Positions 45,126 through 55,430 of a DNA stretch of 64,000 bases are shown here, one piece after another. Position 1 is the stretch's first letter. Every line of letters starts with the position of its first letter. The translations under genes were made by a program, and so were the position numbers. Origin of the DNA: Triglochin maritima (lineage: Eukaryota > Streptophyta > Magnoliopsida > Alismatales > Juncaginaceae); NCBI GenBank assembly GCA_963682175.1, contig OY821784.1:22735621-22799620 (forward strand). Direction: 5' to 3'. The notes beneath the pieces are model-generated. The model was given only the letters and a program-made list of their open reading frames with translations. It had not been told where the DNA came from and did no database searches.

Positions 45126-46908
45126 GTAACGTCCTGAAACAGCGGAAGAAAATTTTCAAAATAAACATACAACATACGACCGTCAACGGTCAACAAGGGC
45201 ACGTTACTGAAAGTCAACTGAATACAAATATATAAATATATCTCCACGTGGAAGTCATAATACAGAGTGTCAAAAGAGCGATTACAAGTCTACTACATAA
45301 CTACTGTAATCGCTACCTCTACAAAAAGATACGAAGACAGGATCCGATCGCGGAGGTACTCCCCTCGGTCACCACCAACCTACGACTGTCTGCTCCCTGA
45401 AAATGAAACATGAAATCTGCCTGAGTTCCCGCAAGGAACCCCGTATGCCAACATCTCCTATCATAAACAAAAATACAGACGAAAATGACAAATAATGCTC
45501 ATGCAATGCAAATCCGCCTCGGGCCCACTGACTGCCTCCGCTCTCCAACACAAGGAAAGTGCATCCCCTCCCTACACAAGGAAGAAGGCGTCTCTCGGCC
45601 GCACAGGCACAAGTGACCTCGCTCTCCGACACACGGAAAGTGCAACCCCTCCCTACACAAGGAAGAAGGCATCTACCACCCGCACAGGCATGGAAGGCAT
45701 ATCTCTGCCGCACAGGCTCAAGGGGTCCAACAGAAATACGCTCTCGTCGTAGGTGAAATCCGTAGCTCCGAGGTCCGGTGATCGACCGTGGGCTCGGCAG
45801 CCGGTAGTCGCCTAAACTCGACGTCTCGCGTGTGGATAAATCCACCAAGGAAAGATAATTCGACCCACCAGTCGAACAAGGTCAAATCTAGCGGTCGACC
45901 GTTTGGAAGGTCTACGCTATACATTTTATATACATATATATCCTATCGGTCAAACCAGGGTCCGTTCAACCGATAAGGAAAACTGCCTGAATCCTGTCTA
46001 CAGCATTCGGTCGACCGAAACCTCTCCTCCGGTCGACCGATCTACAGGCACTTCACTGCAGAAAACTGCACGCGGTCGGTCGACCAGATCACAACGAGCG
46101 GTCGACCGTTTAGATGGTCAACGCTCTTGACCGACTTTGCGCAGTTCGGTCGACCGAGACACACACTCGGTCGGCCGAAGGTCTGTCTACCCTATCTACT
46201 GGGATCGATCGACCGAAACAACCACCGGTCGACCGGACTAATATAACCCTTATAAATATTCCCGCTAAAATTTGGCATAAACGGTCGACCGTCACAGACG
46301 TCGTTCGACCATTTTCGGGTCGTAAGTAAATATTCATTAAAAATCGATCGACCGACCCAACCACCGGTCGACCGAACATACATTTCCCTCCTGGACAGGT
46401 ATCATACAGACCTCGTTCGGTCGACCGAACCACACAACCACTCGACCGAACAAAGAGTCTTCAACCTCCGTCCAGTGGGGTTTCGCCGGGGAAACGACAC
46501 CAACGCCGCCCCCTACACTCTCACACCTCTTGGGGAGTTCATATGAAGACTTGGCATACCTTTCACCGTGAAGAAGACGTGTGCGGCGAGCTCCTCCTCC
46601 TTCGTCGTCGCTTCTAGCTCCTTCTCCTTCTTTCCTCCGTTCCCGGCGCTCCTTCTTCACATGCGTCGACTTCACCACGTCGCCGGTGTCCTCCCTCGTC
46701 CTCTGGTCGTCGGGATGCAAGAAGATTGGGTGAGTGTTTGGTGGAAAACGAAATGGGCAACCAAAGGAGCAAAAGGGTGAGATTTTGGTTTTTAAAACAA
46801 AACCTAATACCTACCCCATACACCCCTCCATACCTCCCACCATACTCTCACACCCCAACCATACCACCCCATACCTTCTCTCTCTCTCTCTCACTTCACG
46901 TCTTTACA
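45126..46908 (-). repeat. 3' LTR of the Tekay-like element
   Basis: 1783 bp, TGTAACGTCC to GTCTTTACA on the plus strand. TATA box ATATAAAA (minus) at 45924-45931. Palindromes from 45892 to about 46447. Compared with the partner it has a shorter CT run at the end and an extra segment near 46428-46455. Confidence 0.93.
45541..45702. repeat. Two 81-bp tandem units within the Tekay-like LTR
   Basis: CTCTCCAACACA at 45541 restarts as CTCTCCGACACA at 45622, and GAAGAAGGC and CGCACAGGCA follow at the same spacing in each. The same pair is in the other LTR (51930-52091). It lies downstream of the TATA box, in the probable R-U5 part. Confidence 0.7.
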
Positions 46909-46921
46909 ATCCACCCTCCTT
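46909..46921 (-). other. Polypurine tract of the Tekay-like element
   Basis: The minus strand reads AAGGAGGGTGGAT directly before the 3' LTR, the usual chromovirus position. Confidence 0.85.
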
Positions 46922-46941
46922 AAAAGGATTTCGCCCCGAAA

Positions 46942-48336
46942 TCAGAAAGGTAACTCACCGAAAAGCTCCGGATACTGCTTCTGAACTTCCTCCTCTATCT
47001 CCCAGGTGGCCTCGCGCTCACTGTGATGCTGCCATCTGACCTTAACCATCGGAATGGTCCTCCTCCTGAGCTGATGGTCTATCCGATCGATGATCTCAAC
47101 TGGCCTCTCCTCAAGTGACAAGTCCTGTCGAATCTCAGGTACTGCGATCTCTATCACATGTGTCGGGTCTGCAACGTACTTCCTCAACATAGAAACGTGG
47201 AAGACGTTGTGAAGGCCAGAGAACTGTGGTGGCAAAGCAACTCTGTAGGCGACCTCCCCGACACGGTCCAAGATCTCAAAAGGTCCGACATACCTCGGAC
47301 TGAGCTTCCCCGTCTTCCCGAACCTCATCACTCCCCGAGCTGGTGAAATCTTCAGGAAGACGTGATCTCCAACCTCGAAGCTCAAAGTCCGTCTGCGTCG
47401 GTCAGCATAACTCTTCTGTCTGCTATGTGCTGTAGTCAACCTCCTCCTGATCAGGTCAACCTTCTCTGCGTACATCTACACAAGCTCTGGACCCACTAAC
47501 TGCCTCTCGCCTACGACACTCCAGCATACCTGTGATCTGCACGGCCTCCCGTACAATGCCTCATACGGTGCCATCCCAATACTAGCATGGTAGCTGTTGT
47601 TGTAGGCAAACTCGATCAGAGGTAGATGCTCATCCCAGTGTCCAGCCCAGTCCAGCGTGCAAGCCCTCAGCATATCCTCCAAGGTCTGGATAGTCCTCTC
47701 TGACTGACCGTCTGTCTGCGGGTGAAAAGCTGTACTGAACTTCAGACGTGTCTCCAGTGCCTGCTAAAGACTCCCCCAAAATCTGGATGTGAACCTCGGA
47801 TCTCTGTCAGAGATGATGCTCACTGGTACTCCGTGTAATCTGACGATCTGCTCTACATACAGCTTCGCCAGACTCTCCAAAGGCAAGGTGGTCCTGATGG
47901 CCAGAAAGTGCGCCGACTTGGTCAGTCTATCGACTATCACCGAAATCGCGTCATGGAACCGCCTCGTCTTCGGTAGCCCCGTAACGAAGTCCATCGTCAC
48001 GTGCTCCCACTTCCACTCTGGAAGCTCGATACTCTGCATAGGCCCAGCTGGCCTCTCGTGCTCGATCTTCACCTGCTGACATACCAAACACCGACTCACG
48101 AACTCTGCAATGTCCTTCTTCATGCCTCTCCACCAGAAGTTCCGCTGCAGGTCCTTATACATCTTCGTGCTCCCTGGATGGATGGTGTACTTCGCTCTGT
48201 GTGCCTCCTCCATGATGTCATCTCTCATCCCATCAACCCTCGGCACCCAGATCCGCCCTCTAAATCTCAGACCTCCATCGACCCCAACACTGAAATCTGA
48301 CCCCTCTCTGGCAGTCCACTCTAGCAAACTGGCCAA
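46942..48336 (-). pseudogene. Tekay-like integrase with chromodomain (two amber stops)
   Basis: Integrase inserts the cDNA; the chromodomain is thought to guide insertion to heterochromatin. Visible in order: zinc-binding HRAKYTIHP and CLVCQQ, core with MDFVTGLP (Asp), [12 protein letters not shown] (Asp) and TDGQSERTIQ (Glu), YGRPCRS, the GPF/Y motif RYVGPFEIL, FHVSMLRKY, then a chromodomain from about EERPVEIID to ATWEIEEEVQKQYPELF. TAG stops at 47764-47766 and 47476-47478 lie in the same register as the rest. Relatives have Gln at these places, consistent with CAG to TAG changes. All three catalytic residues are present. Confidence 0.9.
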
Positions 48337-48366
48337 CTCATCATCCTCATGCTGCGCCTGTACTAC

Positions 48367-49878
48367 CTATGAGACGGTCTGTGGCTCTACCCGCAACCCA
48401 GCTAACACTACTCCCTCAGAGTCCCCAGTGAACGGCCTCCACTCTGCCAATGACTCAAGCAGTCTCCACTCCTGAAGGCACAAGCCTGCAACTGATACCT
48501 CCACTCTCCTACTCAAGGCGTCTGCAACTGAATTCGCCTTCCCCGGGTGGTAGGAGATGGTGAAATCGTAGTCCTTAATGAATTCCAACCAACGGCGCTG
48601 TCTCATATTCAACTCCTTCTGGGAGAAAAGGTACTTCAGACTCTGGTGATCGGTGAATACCTCGAACTGCTCGCCATACAGGTAGTGTCTCCATGTCTTC
48701 AGTGCGTGCACAACGGCTGCCAACTCCAAGTCATGTGTCGGGTAATTCTTCTCATGAGTCTTCAGCTGCCTCGAAGCGTATGCAATCACCCTCCCGTGCT
48801 GCATCAACACGCAACCCAAACAAATGCCTGACGCATCACTGTAGACCACAAAACCTCCTGTGCCGCTCGGCAGAGTCAAAACTGGAGCTGTCGTCAGTCG
48901 TCTCTTCAGCTCCTGAAAGTTGTCCTCGCACTTCTGAGACCAAACAAAAGTGACTCCCTTCTGCATCAGGGCAGTCAATGGTGCAGCTAACCTCGAGAAG
49001 TCTTTGATGAAGCGACGGTAGTAACCCGCCAATCCAACAAAGCTCCTGATCTCCGTCACGCTCGTAGGGGCTCTCCACTCAGTCACTGCCTCTAACTTCG
49101 CCGGATCCACCGAAATACCCTCTGCAGAAACAATGTGACCCAGAAATGCGACTTTGTCCAACCAGAATTCGCACTTCGAAAACTTAGCATACAACCTCTG
49201 GTCTCTCAAAATGCTAAGTACAATCCGCAGGTGCTCTCTGTGCTGCTCCACATCGGGTGAGTAAATCAGGATATCATCCACAAAGACAACGACACAACTA
49301 TCCAAGTACTGCCTGAACGTCCGGTTCATCAGATCCATGAAAGCTGCCGGAGCGTTTGTCAACCCAAAAGGCATCACCAAAAACTCATAGTGCCCATATC
49401 TGATCCTGAATGCAGTCTTCTGGACATCCTCCTCTCGGATCCTCAGCTGATGGTATCCTGAACGTAGGTCTATCTTAGAGAAGACCTTCACTGACTGCAA
49501 CTGATCGAACAGGTCCTCAATCCTAGGTAGGGGATACCTATTCTTGATGGTGACCTTGTTCAGCATCCTATAGTCAATGCACATCCACAAAGACCCGTCT
49601 TTCTTCTTCACAAACAAAACTGGCGCGCCCCAGGGTGAGACACTCGGTCTGATGAAACCAGCCTCCATCAGCTCCTGTAGCTGCTTCTTCAACTCTGCCA
49701 ACTCTGCGGGCGCCATCCTGTACGGGGCTTTCGACTGTGGTGAGGTGTCTGCTGCTAGCTCAATGCAAAACTCCATCTCTCGCGGAGGCGGTAATCCGGG
49801 GATATCATCTGGAAACACCTCTGTGAACTCCCGCAGCACATCTATCTCGTCCAACCTCGGAGACAGCCTCTGGAACAA
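48367..49878 (-). pseudogene. Tekay-like reverse transcriptase and RNase H (ends at amber stop)
   Basis: An open frame of 503 codons. RT blocks: [53 protein letters not shown] and the catalytic [10 protein letters not shown]. Then [15 protein letters not shown], and RNase H with [33 protein letters not shown] and SVADALSRR. The frame stops at TAG 48367-48369 and resumes directly as integrase in the same register. The catalytic residues of RT (two Asp) and RNase H are visible. The N-terminal junction with the protease segment is frameshifted near 49875. Confidence 0.92.
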
Positions 49879-50650
49879 CCAGCGTCGCTAAGAATGCTCT
49901 GCAACCCTGCTGTATCAACCTCTGAGCCCTCAAAGCTGATACCACAATGCGCCCTCCTCTGTTCCTGACTCCTCTAATCACGATATCAGGCAACCCCTTC
50001 CTCGGAATCAAAATCTTCTTCTCACGGCAAAGGACACGCACGTCATGCTGGGACAACCAGTCCATCCCAAGAATAACGTCGAAGTCCTCCATCGGTAGCA
50101 AGACCAGATCTGCCGAAAAATCTTGGTCTCCCGAAACAATCGTGGCGCCGGGGACGAAGCTCCCCACAGTGCCCACAAGACCCAGGGGTGTGCTGACCTC
50201 CAAAGTGGCAGTCAACATCGCAAGGGTACAGCCCAACACTCCCGCAAATCGCTCTGAGATGAACGAGTGTGTCGCGCCACAATCAAAAAGCAATCTAGCC
50301 TCTAAACCTGCCACAAGAAGTGTACCTTCTACGACAGTGCTGGCGTCCCTCGCCTCCTCCGCCAGGATAGTGAAGACTCGTCCAGTGCGCTGACCCTGCT
50401 GAGGTGCTGCAGGTCTCCTAGCTACGCCTCCACTGGCAATCGGAGGTCCCGGAGGTCTGCTCGGTCCAGCGCCCTTGCTAGGGCAATTCCTGACGAAGTG
50501 GCCCGGCTGACCACAACCATGACAAGTACCCGGCCCAAAGCAGCGCCCAGTATGCACTCTGCCACAGCTCCTGCACGCCTCTGGCTGCGGCGCCCCTGCT
50601 CCCTCGATCCGGGGCCTCTTGCCCTGGTTCCCCAAACTCTGCCCTCCTGG
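49875..50650 (-). pseudogene. Tekay-like nucleocapsid zinc knuckle and protease (shifted frame)
   Basis: This segment lies in a different register from gag and RT. It carries a zinc knuckle CHGCGQPGHFVRNC preceded by CRSCGRVHTGRC, then protease with LFDCGATHSFIS near the middle, and GMDWLSQHDV. The usual active-site triad is D-S/T-G; here the middle residue is Cys, which would probably impair cleavage. Frameshifts lie near 50650 and 49875, and their net effect cancels. Confidence 0.88.
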
Positions 50651-51396
50651 CCTCCCTGAGGATCTCCCGACTGGCCTCCTCTCATCTTGGTAGTCTCCCG
50701 GTAGTCTCTCTCCATAATACTGGCACTCCTCATAGCATCCGCCAAGGTGCGCGCCATGCTCGACAGCACTCGGGTCCTCAGCTGCTTCCGGAGTCCCCTG
50801 ACAAACTTCATCGACCTCTGCGCTTGGGTGACGAAGATCTCTGGACAGTAACGCTCAAGGGCGTTAAACTTCCCAATGTACTCCTCCAGTGACATGCCCC
50901 TCTGCTCCAGGGCCAGGAACTCCTCCCTCTTCGTGTCTTGCACGTGCTCTGGAAAATACTGCTCGTTGAACTCCTCAACGAACTCCTCCCATGTCACGTC
51001 CTCCCGACCGGTAAACACAACTGCTGAAGTCGACCTCCACCAGTTCGCTGCAGCTCCTCTCAGCACAAAGGTGGCTAGGTCCACCTTCTTCTTCGGAGTA
51101 CAGTCGATAGCCCTGAAGATCGTCTGCAAAGTGAGGATCCACTCCTCGACTGCCTCTGCATCCATCTGCCCAGTAAAAGTCGGAGGGTGCTGCCTCATGA
51201 ACCGGTCGTGCATCACAACGGCCCCCGTCTGCGCACTCTGCGCTGCCTGATGCTCCAACATCCCGCTCAACCGCTCCACGGTATCGAACAGGACCCTGCG
51301 CTCTGCCTCCCGGGCCTCCTCCCTCGCTGACTCACTCGAATCGCGAGTCTCAACCATAGGCACGACCCGTCTCGGAGGCATCACTCTACAGGACAA
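50651..51396 (-). pseudogene. gag: Tekay-like gag (capsid part)
   Basis: The start is the ATG near 51396 or the internal MPPRRVVPMVETRD; both lie about 100-115 bp from the primer site. The Retrotrans_gag domain shows PPTFTGQMDAEAVEEWILTL, FVLRGAAANWWRS, TWEEFVEEFNEQYFPEHVQD, FLALEQRGMSLEEY and FNALERYCPEI. The frame runs on past the frameshift near 50650 as non-homologous sequence to 50422. Confidence 0.9.
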
Positions 51397-51497
51397 AAAA
51401 AGCTCAAATCAGAATGATCGTGAATGCATGCCATGGACCTCTAAACTCTAATCCTAACTCGATGGTGGTTTCTTTGGGAAAGTACGCCGAAATCAAA

Positions 51498-51509
51498 GCT
51501 CTGATACCA
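51498..51509 (-). other. Primer binding site, initiator Met tRNA (Tekay-like)
   Basis: The minus strand reads TGGTATCAGAGC, perfect, three bases from the LTR end at 51513. Confidence 0.95.
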
Positions 51510-51512
51510 AGT

Positions 51513-53242
51513 TGTAACGTCCCGAAACAGCGGAACAAATTTTTTCAAAATAAACATACAACATACGACCGTCAACGATCAACAAGGGCACGTTACTGAA
51601 AGTCAACTGAATACAAATATATAAATATATCTCCACGTGGAAGTCATAATACAGAGTGTCAAAAGAGCGATTACAAGTCTACTACATAACTACTGTAATC
51701 GCTACCTCTACAAAAAGATACGAAGACAGGATCCGATCGCGGAGGTACTCCCCTCGGTCACCACCAACCTACGACTGTCTGCTCCCTGAAAATGAAACAT
51801 AAAATCTGCCTGAGTTCCCGCAAGGAACCCCGTATGCCAACATCTCCTATCATAAACAGAAATACAGACGAAAATGCCAAATAATGCTCATGCAATGCAA
51901 ATCCGCCTCGGGCCCACTGACTGCCTCCGCTCTCCAACACAAGGAAAGTGCATCCCCTCCCTACACAAGGAAGAAGGCGTCTCTCGGCCGCACAGGCACA
52001 AGTGACCTCGCTCTCCGACACACGGAAAGTGCAACCCCTCCCTACACAAGGAAGAAGGCATCTACCACCCGTACAGGCATGGAAGGCATCCCTCTGCCGC
52101 ACAGGCTCAAGGGGTCCAACAGAAATACGCTCTCGTCGTAGGTGAAATCCGTAGCTCCGAGGTCCGGTGATCGACCGTGGGCTCGGCAGCCGGTAGTCGC
52201 CTAAACTCGACGTCTCGCGTGTGGATAAATCCACCAAGGAAAGATAATTCGACCCACCAGTCGAACAAGGTCAAATCTAGCGGTCGACCGTTTGGAAGGT
52301 CTACGCTATACATTTTATATACATATATATCCTATCGGTCAAACCAGGGTCCGTTCAACCGATAAGGAAAACTGCCTGAATCCTGTCTACAGCATTCGGT
52401 CGACCGAAACCTCTCCTCCGGTCGACCGATCTACAGGCACTTCACTGCAGAAAATTGCACGCGGTCGGTCGACCAGATCACAAAGAGCGGTCGACCGTTT
52501 AGATGGTCAACGCTCTTGACCGACTTTGCGCAGTTCGGTCGACCGAGACACACACTCGGTCGGACGAAGGTCTGTCTACCCTATCTACTGGGATCGATCG
52601 ACCGAAACAACCACCGGTCGACCGGACTAATATAACCCTTATAAATATTCCCGCTAAAATTTGGCATAAACGGTTGACCGTCACACAGACGTCGTTCGAC
52701 CGTTTTCGGGCAGTAAGTAAATATTCATTAAAACTCGGTCGACCGACCCAACCACCGGTCGACCGAACATACATTTCCCTCCTGGACAGGCATCATACAG
52801 ACCTCGTTCGGTCGACCGAACAGAGCGTCTTCAACCTCCGTCCAGTTGGGTTTCGCCGGGGAAACGGCACCAACGCCGCCCCCTACACTCCCACACCTCT
52901 TGGGGAGTTAATATGAAGACTTAGCATACCTTTCACCGTGAAGAAGATGTGTGCGGCGAGCTCCTCCTCCTTCGGCGTCGCTTCTAGCTCCTTCTCCTTC
53001 TTTCCTCCGTTCCCGGCGCTCCTTCTTCACATGCGTCGACTTCACCACGTCGCCGGTGTCCTCCCTCGTCCTCTGGTCGTCGGGATGCAAGAAGATTGGG
53101 TGAGTGTTTGGTGGAAAACGAAATGGGCAACCAAAGGAGCAAAAGGGTGAGATTTTGGTTTTTAAAACAAAACCTAATACCTACCCCATACACCCCTCCA
53201 TACCTCCCACCATACTCTCACACCCCAACCATACCACCCCAT

Positions 53243-53283
<41 letters not shown>

Positions 53284-53296
53284 TCACGTCTTTACA
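51513..53296 (-). repeat. 5' LTR of the Tekay-like element
   Basis: 1784 bp. TATA box ATATAAAA (minus) at 52313-52320. The palindrome array extends mainly upstream of it (52397-52818), with one copy at 52281-52290. A (CT)n run lies at about 53247-53280 and is longer than in the partner. Confidence 0.93.
52281..52818. promoter_or_regulatory. Paired CGGTCGACCG palindromes in the Tekay-like U3
   Basis: Pairs at 52397/52419 (offset 22), 52466/52488 (22), 52536/52557 (21), 52595/52615 (20), 52671/52693 (22) and 52736/52756 (20), and single copies at 52281 and 52809. Pairs recur every 59-76 bp. The palindrome consensus is the same as in the Sirevirus-like LTR, although the elements belong to different superfamilies. 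Confidence 0.82.
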
Positions 53297-53301
53297 TTAA
53301 T
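53297..53301. other. Target site duplication TTAAT (right)
   Basis: Matches 45121-45125. Confidence 0.95.
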
Positions 53302-54182
53302 AATAGGAGAGGAGGTCAAATCATGCTTTAGAAACTCAAACACAGTCATGGATTCGAGTGTAAACTCAAAAGATGCGCCTTTAGTAAGCAAGCTCGTCAA
53401 GGAACGAGCTATCTTGCTGAAATGTTTAATGAAATGTCAGTAAAACCAGCATGTCCGAGGAATGACCGAATTTCTTTTACCGAGGTAGGTGGCGGAAGCT
53501 TAGAAATAAGCTGAATCTTTGCCCTATCCATGTCGATTTCGTCATGAGATACCACGTGGCCCAACATGATGCCCTTCATAACCACGAAATTACATTTTTC
53601 CCAATTAAGGAGTAAGTTTGTTTCCACACATCTCTTGAAAACAAGGCTCAAGTGGTGCAAACACTCGTCAAAGGAGGCACCATGCACTGAGAAATCGTCC
53701 ATGAAGATCTCAAGGAAGTTCTCGACTACGTCGGAAAAGATACGTAACATGCAACGTTGGAATGTTGTCGTTGCACTGCATAGTCTAAAAGGCATACGTC
53801 TATACGCAAACGTCCCAAAAGGACATGTGAACGTGGTTTTCTCCTGATCTTCAGGAGCCACTGGGATTTGATTGTACCCTGAATAGCCATCGAGGAAGCA
53901 GTAGTAGGCATGCCCGGTAAGTCTCTCCAACATCTTATCGTTGAAAGGTAGAGGGAAGTGATCCTTATGCGTTACTGCATTCAACTTCCTATAGTCAATG
54001 AATACTCGCCACCCAGTTTGAAATTGCGTTGGAACAAGTTCATTGTTGTCATTTTGGACAACAGTGATACTAGACTTCTTGGGCACAACCTGGACAAGAC
54101 TTACCCAAGCATTGTCCAAAATGGGGAAAATGATGTTGTGGTCTAAACACTTGATGATCTCTTTCTTAACTACCTCTGCCAT
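53302..54182 (-). pseudogene. Athila-like reverse transcriptase of element 3
   Basis: The open frame 54182-53409 covers most of RT: KKEIIKCLDHNIIFPI, WVSLVQVVPKKSS, TGWRVFIDYRKLNAV, HKDHFPLPFNDKMLERL, YYCFLDGYSGYNQIPVAPED, FRLCSATTTFQRCM (usual PFGLCNAP region altered), the catalytic FMDDFSVHG and VKEIRSFLGHAGF. A 1-base deletion near 53440 changes frame. Homology then continues with IARSLTSLL and the RNase H start until the Tekay-like insertion. It is the best-preserved RT of the Athila-like copies here. Confidence 0.9.
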
Positions 54183-54944
54183 GGCTGGGTTTAAACGCCT
54201 TTATGGGTCACGACATGGTCGTAATCCTTCATATAGATGTGGTGATGCATGATGTCGGGACTTATTCCTTTGATGTCATTAAGGACCACCTAATAGCCGA
54301 TTTGTGCTCCTTTAGGACTCGAATCAAACATTCTTCGTGATCATCAGCCAACAACAATGAGATAATCACCAGAAATGACCCATCAGAACCAATAAAAACG
54401 TGTTTCAATTCCTCAGGGAGCTCTTTAAACTCAATCGTGGGTGGCTCCTCAAAGCGAGGCATGATATCTAGCTCGAGATGTAAGATAGGAGGAGCTTGAA
54501 TATACTAAATAGCATGCACATCATTGCTCAACTTGCCCCCTTCCTCTTAACAAATATTATCAAAGAGATCATTGGTCAACCAATTATGAATCGGGCTTTG
54601 TTCTTCTAATTCTTCTTCTAAGTCCTGAATAAGATTGACTTCCATGGTGTCATACAAAGGTCTCGGTTGCTTAGCCATTTTTAACACAAGAAATGTCGCG
54701 GTCAAGTTCTCGAACGTCAATTTCATGAGTCATGTGCAACAATTGACTAAAGCCTTGGACATCGCTAGTAATGGTCTACCCAGAATCAATGGAATCTGAG
54801 ATTGGGTATGCACAACCGGTTCGTTGTCAAGGACAACAAAGTCAAGAGGGAATATGAAGTCACTGACCTTGATCAGAACATCCTCAATGACCCATTTCGG
54901 GACATTAGCTCGCCGAAGTTTAATTATTGATACACTGAAATAGG
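54183..54944 (-). pseudogene. Protease-RT linker region of element 3
   Basis: 54462-54262 encodes PTIEFKELPEELKHVFIGSD and LLLADDHEECLIRVLKEHKSAIRW, the conserved region just before Athila RT. Between 54470 and 54944 homology to the protease C-terminus is likely but frames are broken, and I could not follow a continuous reading. Confidence 0.65.
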
Positions 54945-55430
54945 TTAGAGATTAACCGTTGACCCTAAATCCAACAAGACATTGTTGATGCGAGTGTCTC
55001 CAACGATGCATGAAATCGTGGGACTTCCTGGGTCCTTCAATTTCACATACATTGGGTTTGATAGCATCGAACTCACATTAGATGCCATGAATGCCTTGTT
55101 AGGGAAATTAGTTGTCCTCTTAGTAGTGCATAGATCCTTCAAAATTTTTGCATATGGGGGTACTTGTTGGATCATGTCTAACAAGGGGATGTTGACATTC
55201 ACCTTTTTGAAGATCTTCAGCATCTTATCAATACAATCATTATGCTTTTTTGTTAACCTACTTGGAAGGAGCTTTAGGTAAGTAGGTTTCCCTTGGTGCT
55301 TCAAAGGGGGAGGGCACATTTTGACAAACCGACTCGCCTTCCTTGGGAACTGACGGAGAAACTTCCTCAACATCGGGCTCCTTGTACCTACTTTCCCATA
55401 TGGGGGTGGCACAGAAGAATGTGGCATCAA
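54945..55430 (-). pseudogene. Athila-like protease region of element 3
   Basis: LLPSRLTKKHNDCIDKMLKIFKKVNVNIPLLD-type sequence, PPYAKILKDLCTTKR and DPGSPTISCIVGDTRINNVLLDLGSTVNL. Athila proteases usually carry DLGAS in place of DSGA; here it reads DLGST. A stop follows at 54945. The N-terminal linker (FPRKASRFVK) is Pro/Lys-rich. Confidence 0.78.

Larger units (their letters stand above)
45126..53296 (-). mobile_element. Complete Tekay-like Ty3/gypsy chromovirus
   Basis: 8171 bp with LTRs of 1783 and 1784 bp, 5-bp target duplications, initiator-Met primer site (51498-51509), polypurine tract (46909-46921) and a gag-protease-RT-RNase H-integrase-chromodomain order. The chromodomain and gene order place it among plant chromoviruses, most like the Tekay/Del clade. 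By eye the LTRs differ by roughly 30 substitutions plus a 27-bp-scale indel and a CT-repeat length change, giving an age similar to the Sirevirus-like element. Three amber stops and two frameshifts inactivate it. Confidence 0.93.

Noticed and set aside
45369..45848. 159-codon minus-strand reading repeated at 51758-52237
   Set aside because: It is present twice only because it sits in both Tekay-like LTRs. It is GC-rich LTR sequence over 81-bp repeats without a known domain.
46568..46823. Ser/Phe- and Arg/Glu-rich readings near the LTR end (also 52938-53193)
   Set aside because: They overlap on both strands, lie within the LTR, and mirror a pyrimidine-rich tract.
45124..53300. Uninterrupted RNase H frame across the Tekay-like insertion
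   Set aside because: On checking the bases, the frames on the two sides of the empty site differ by one, so the host gene was already shifted or was damaged independently.
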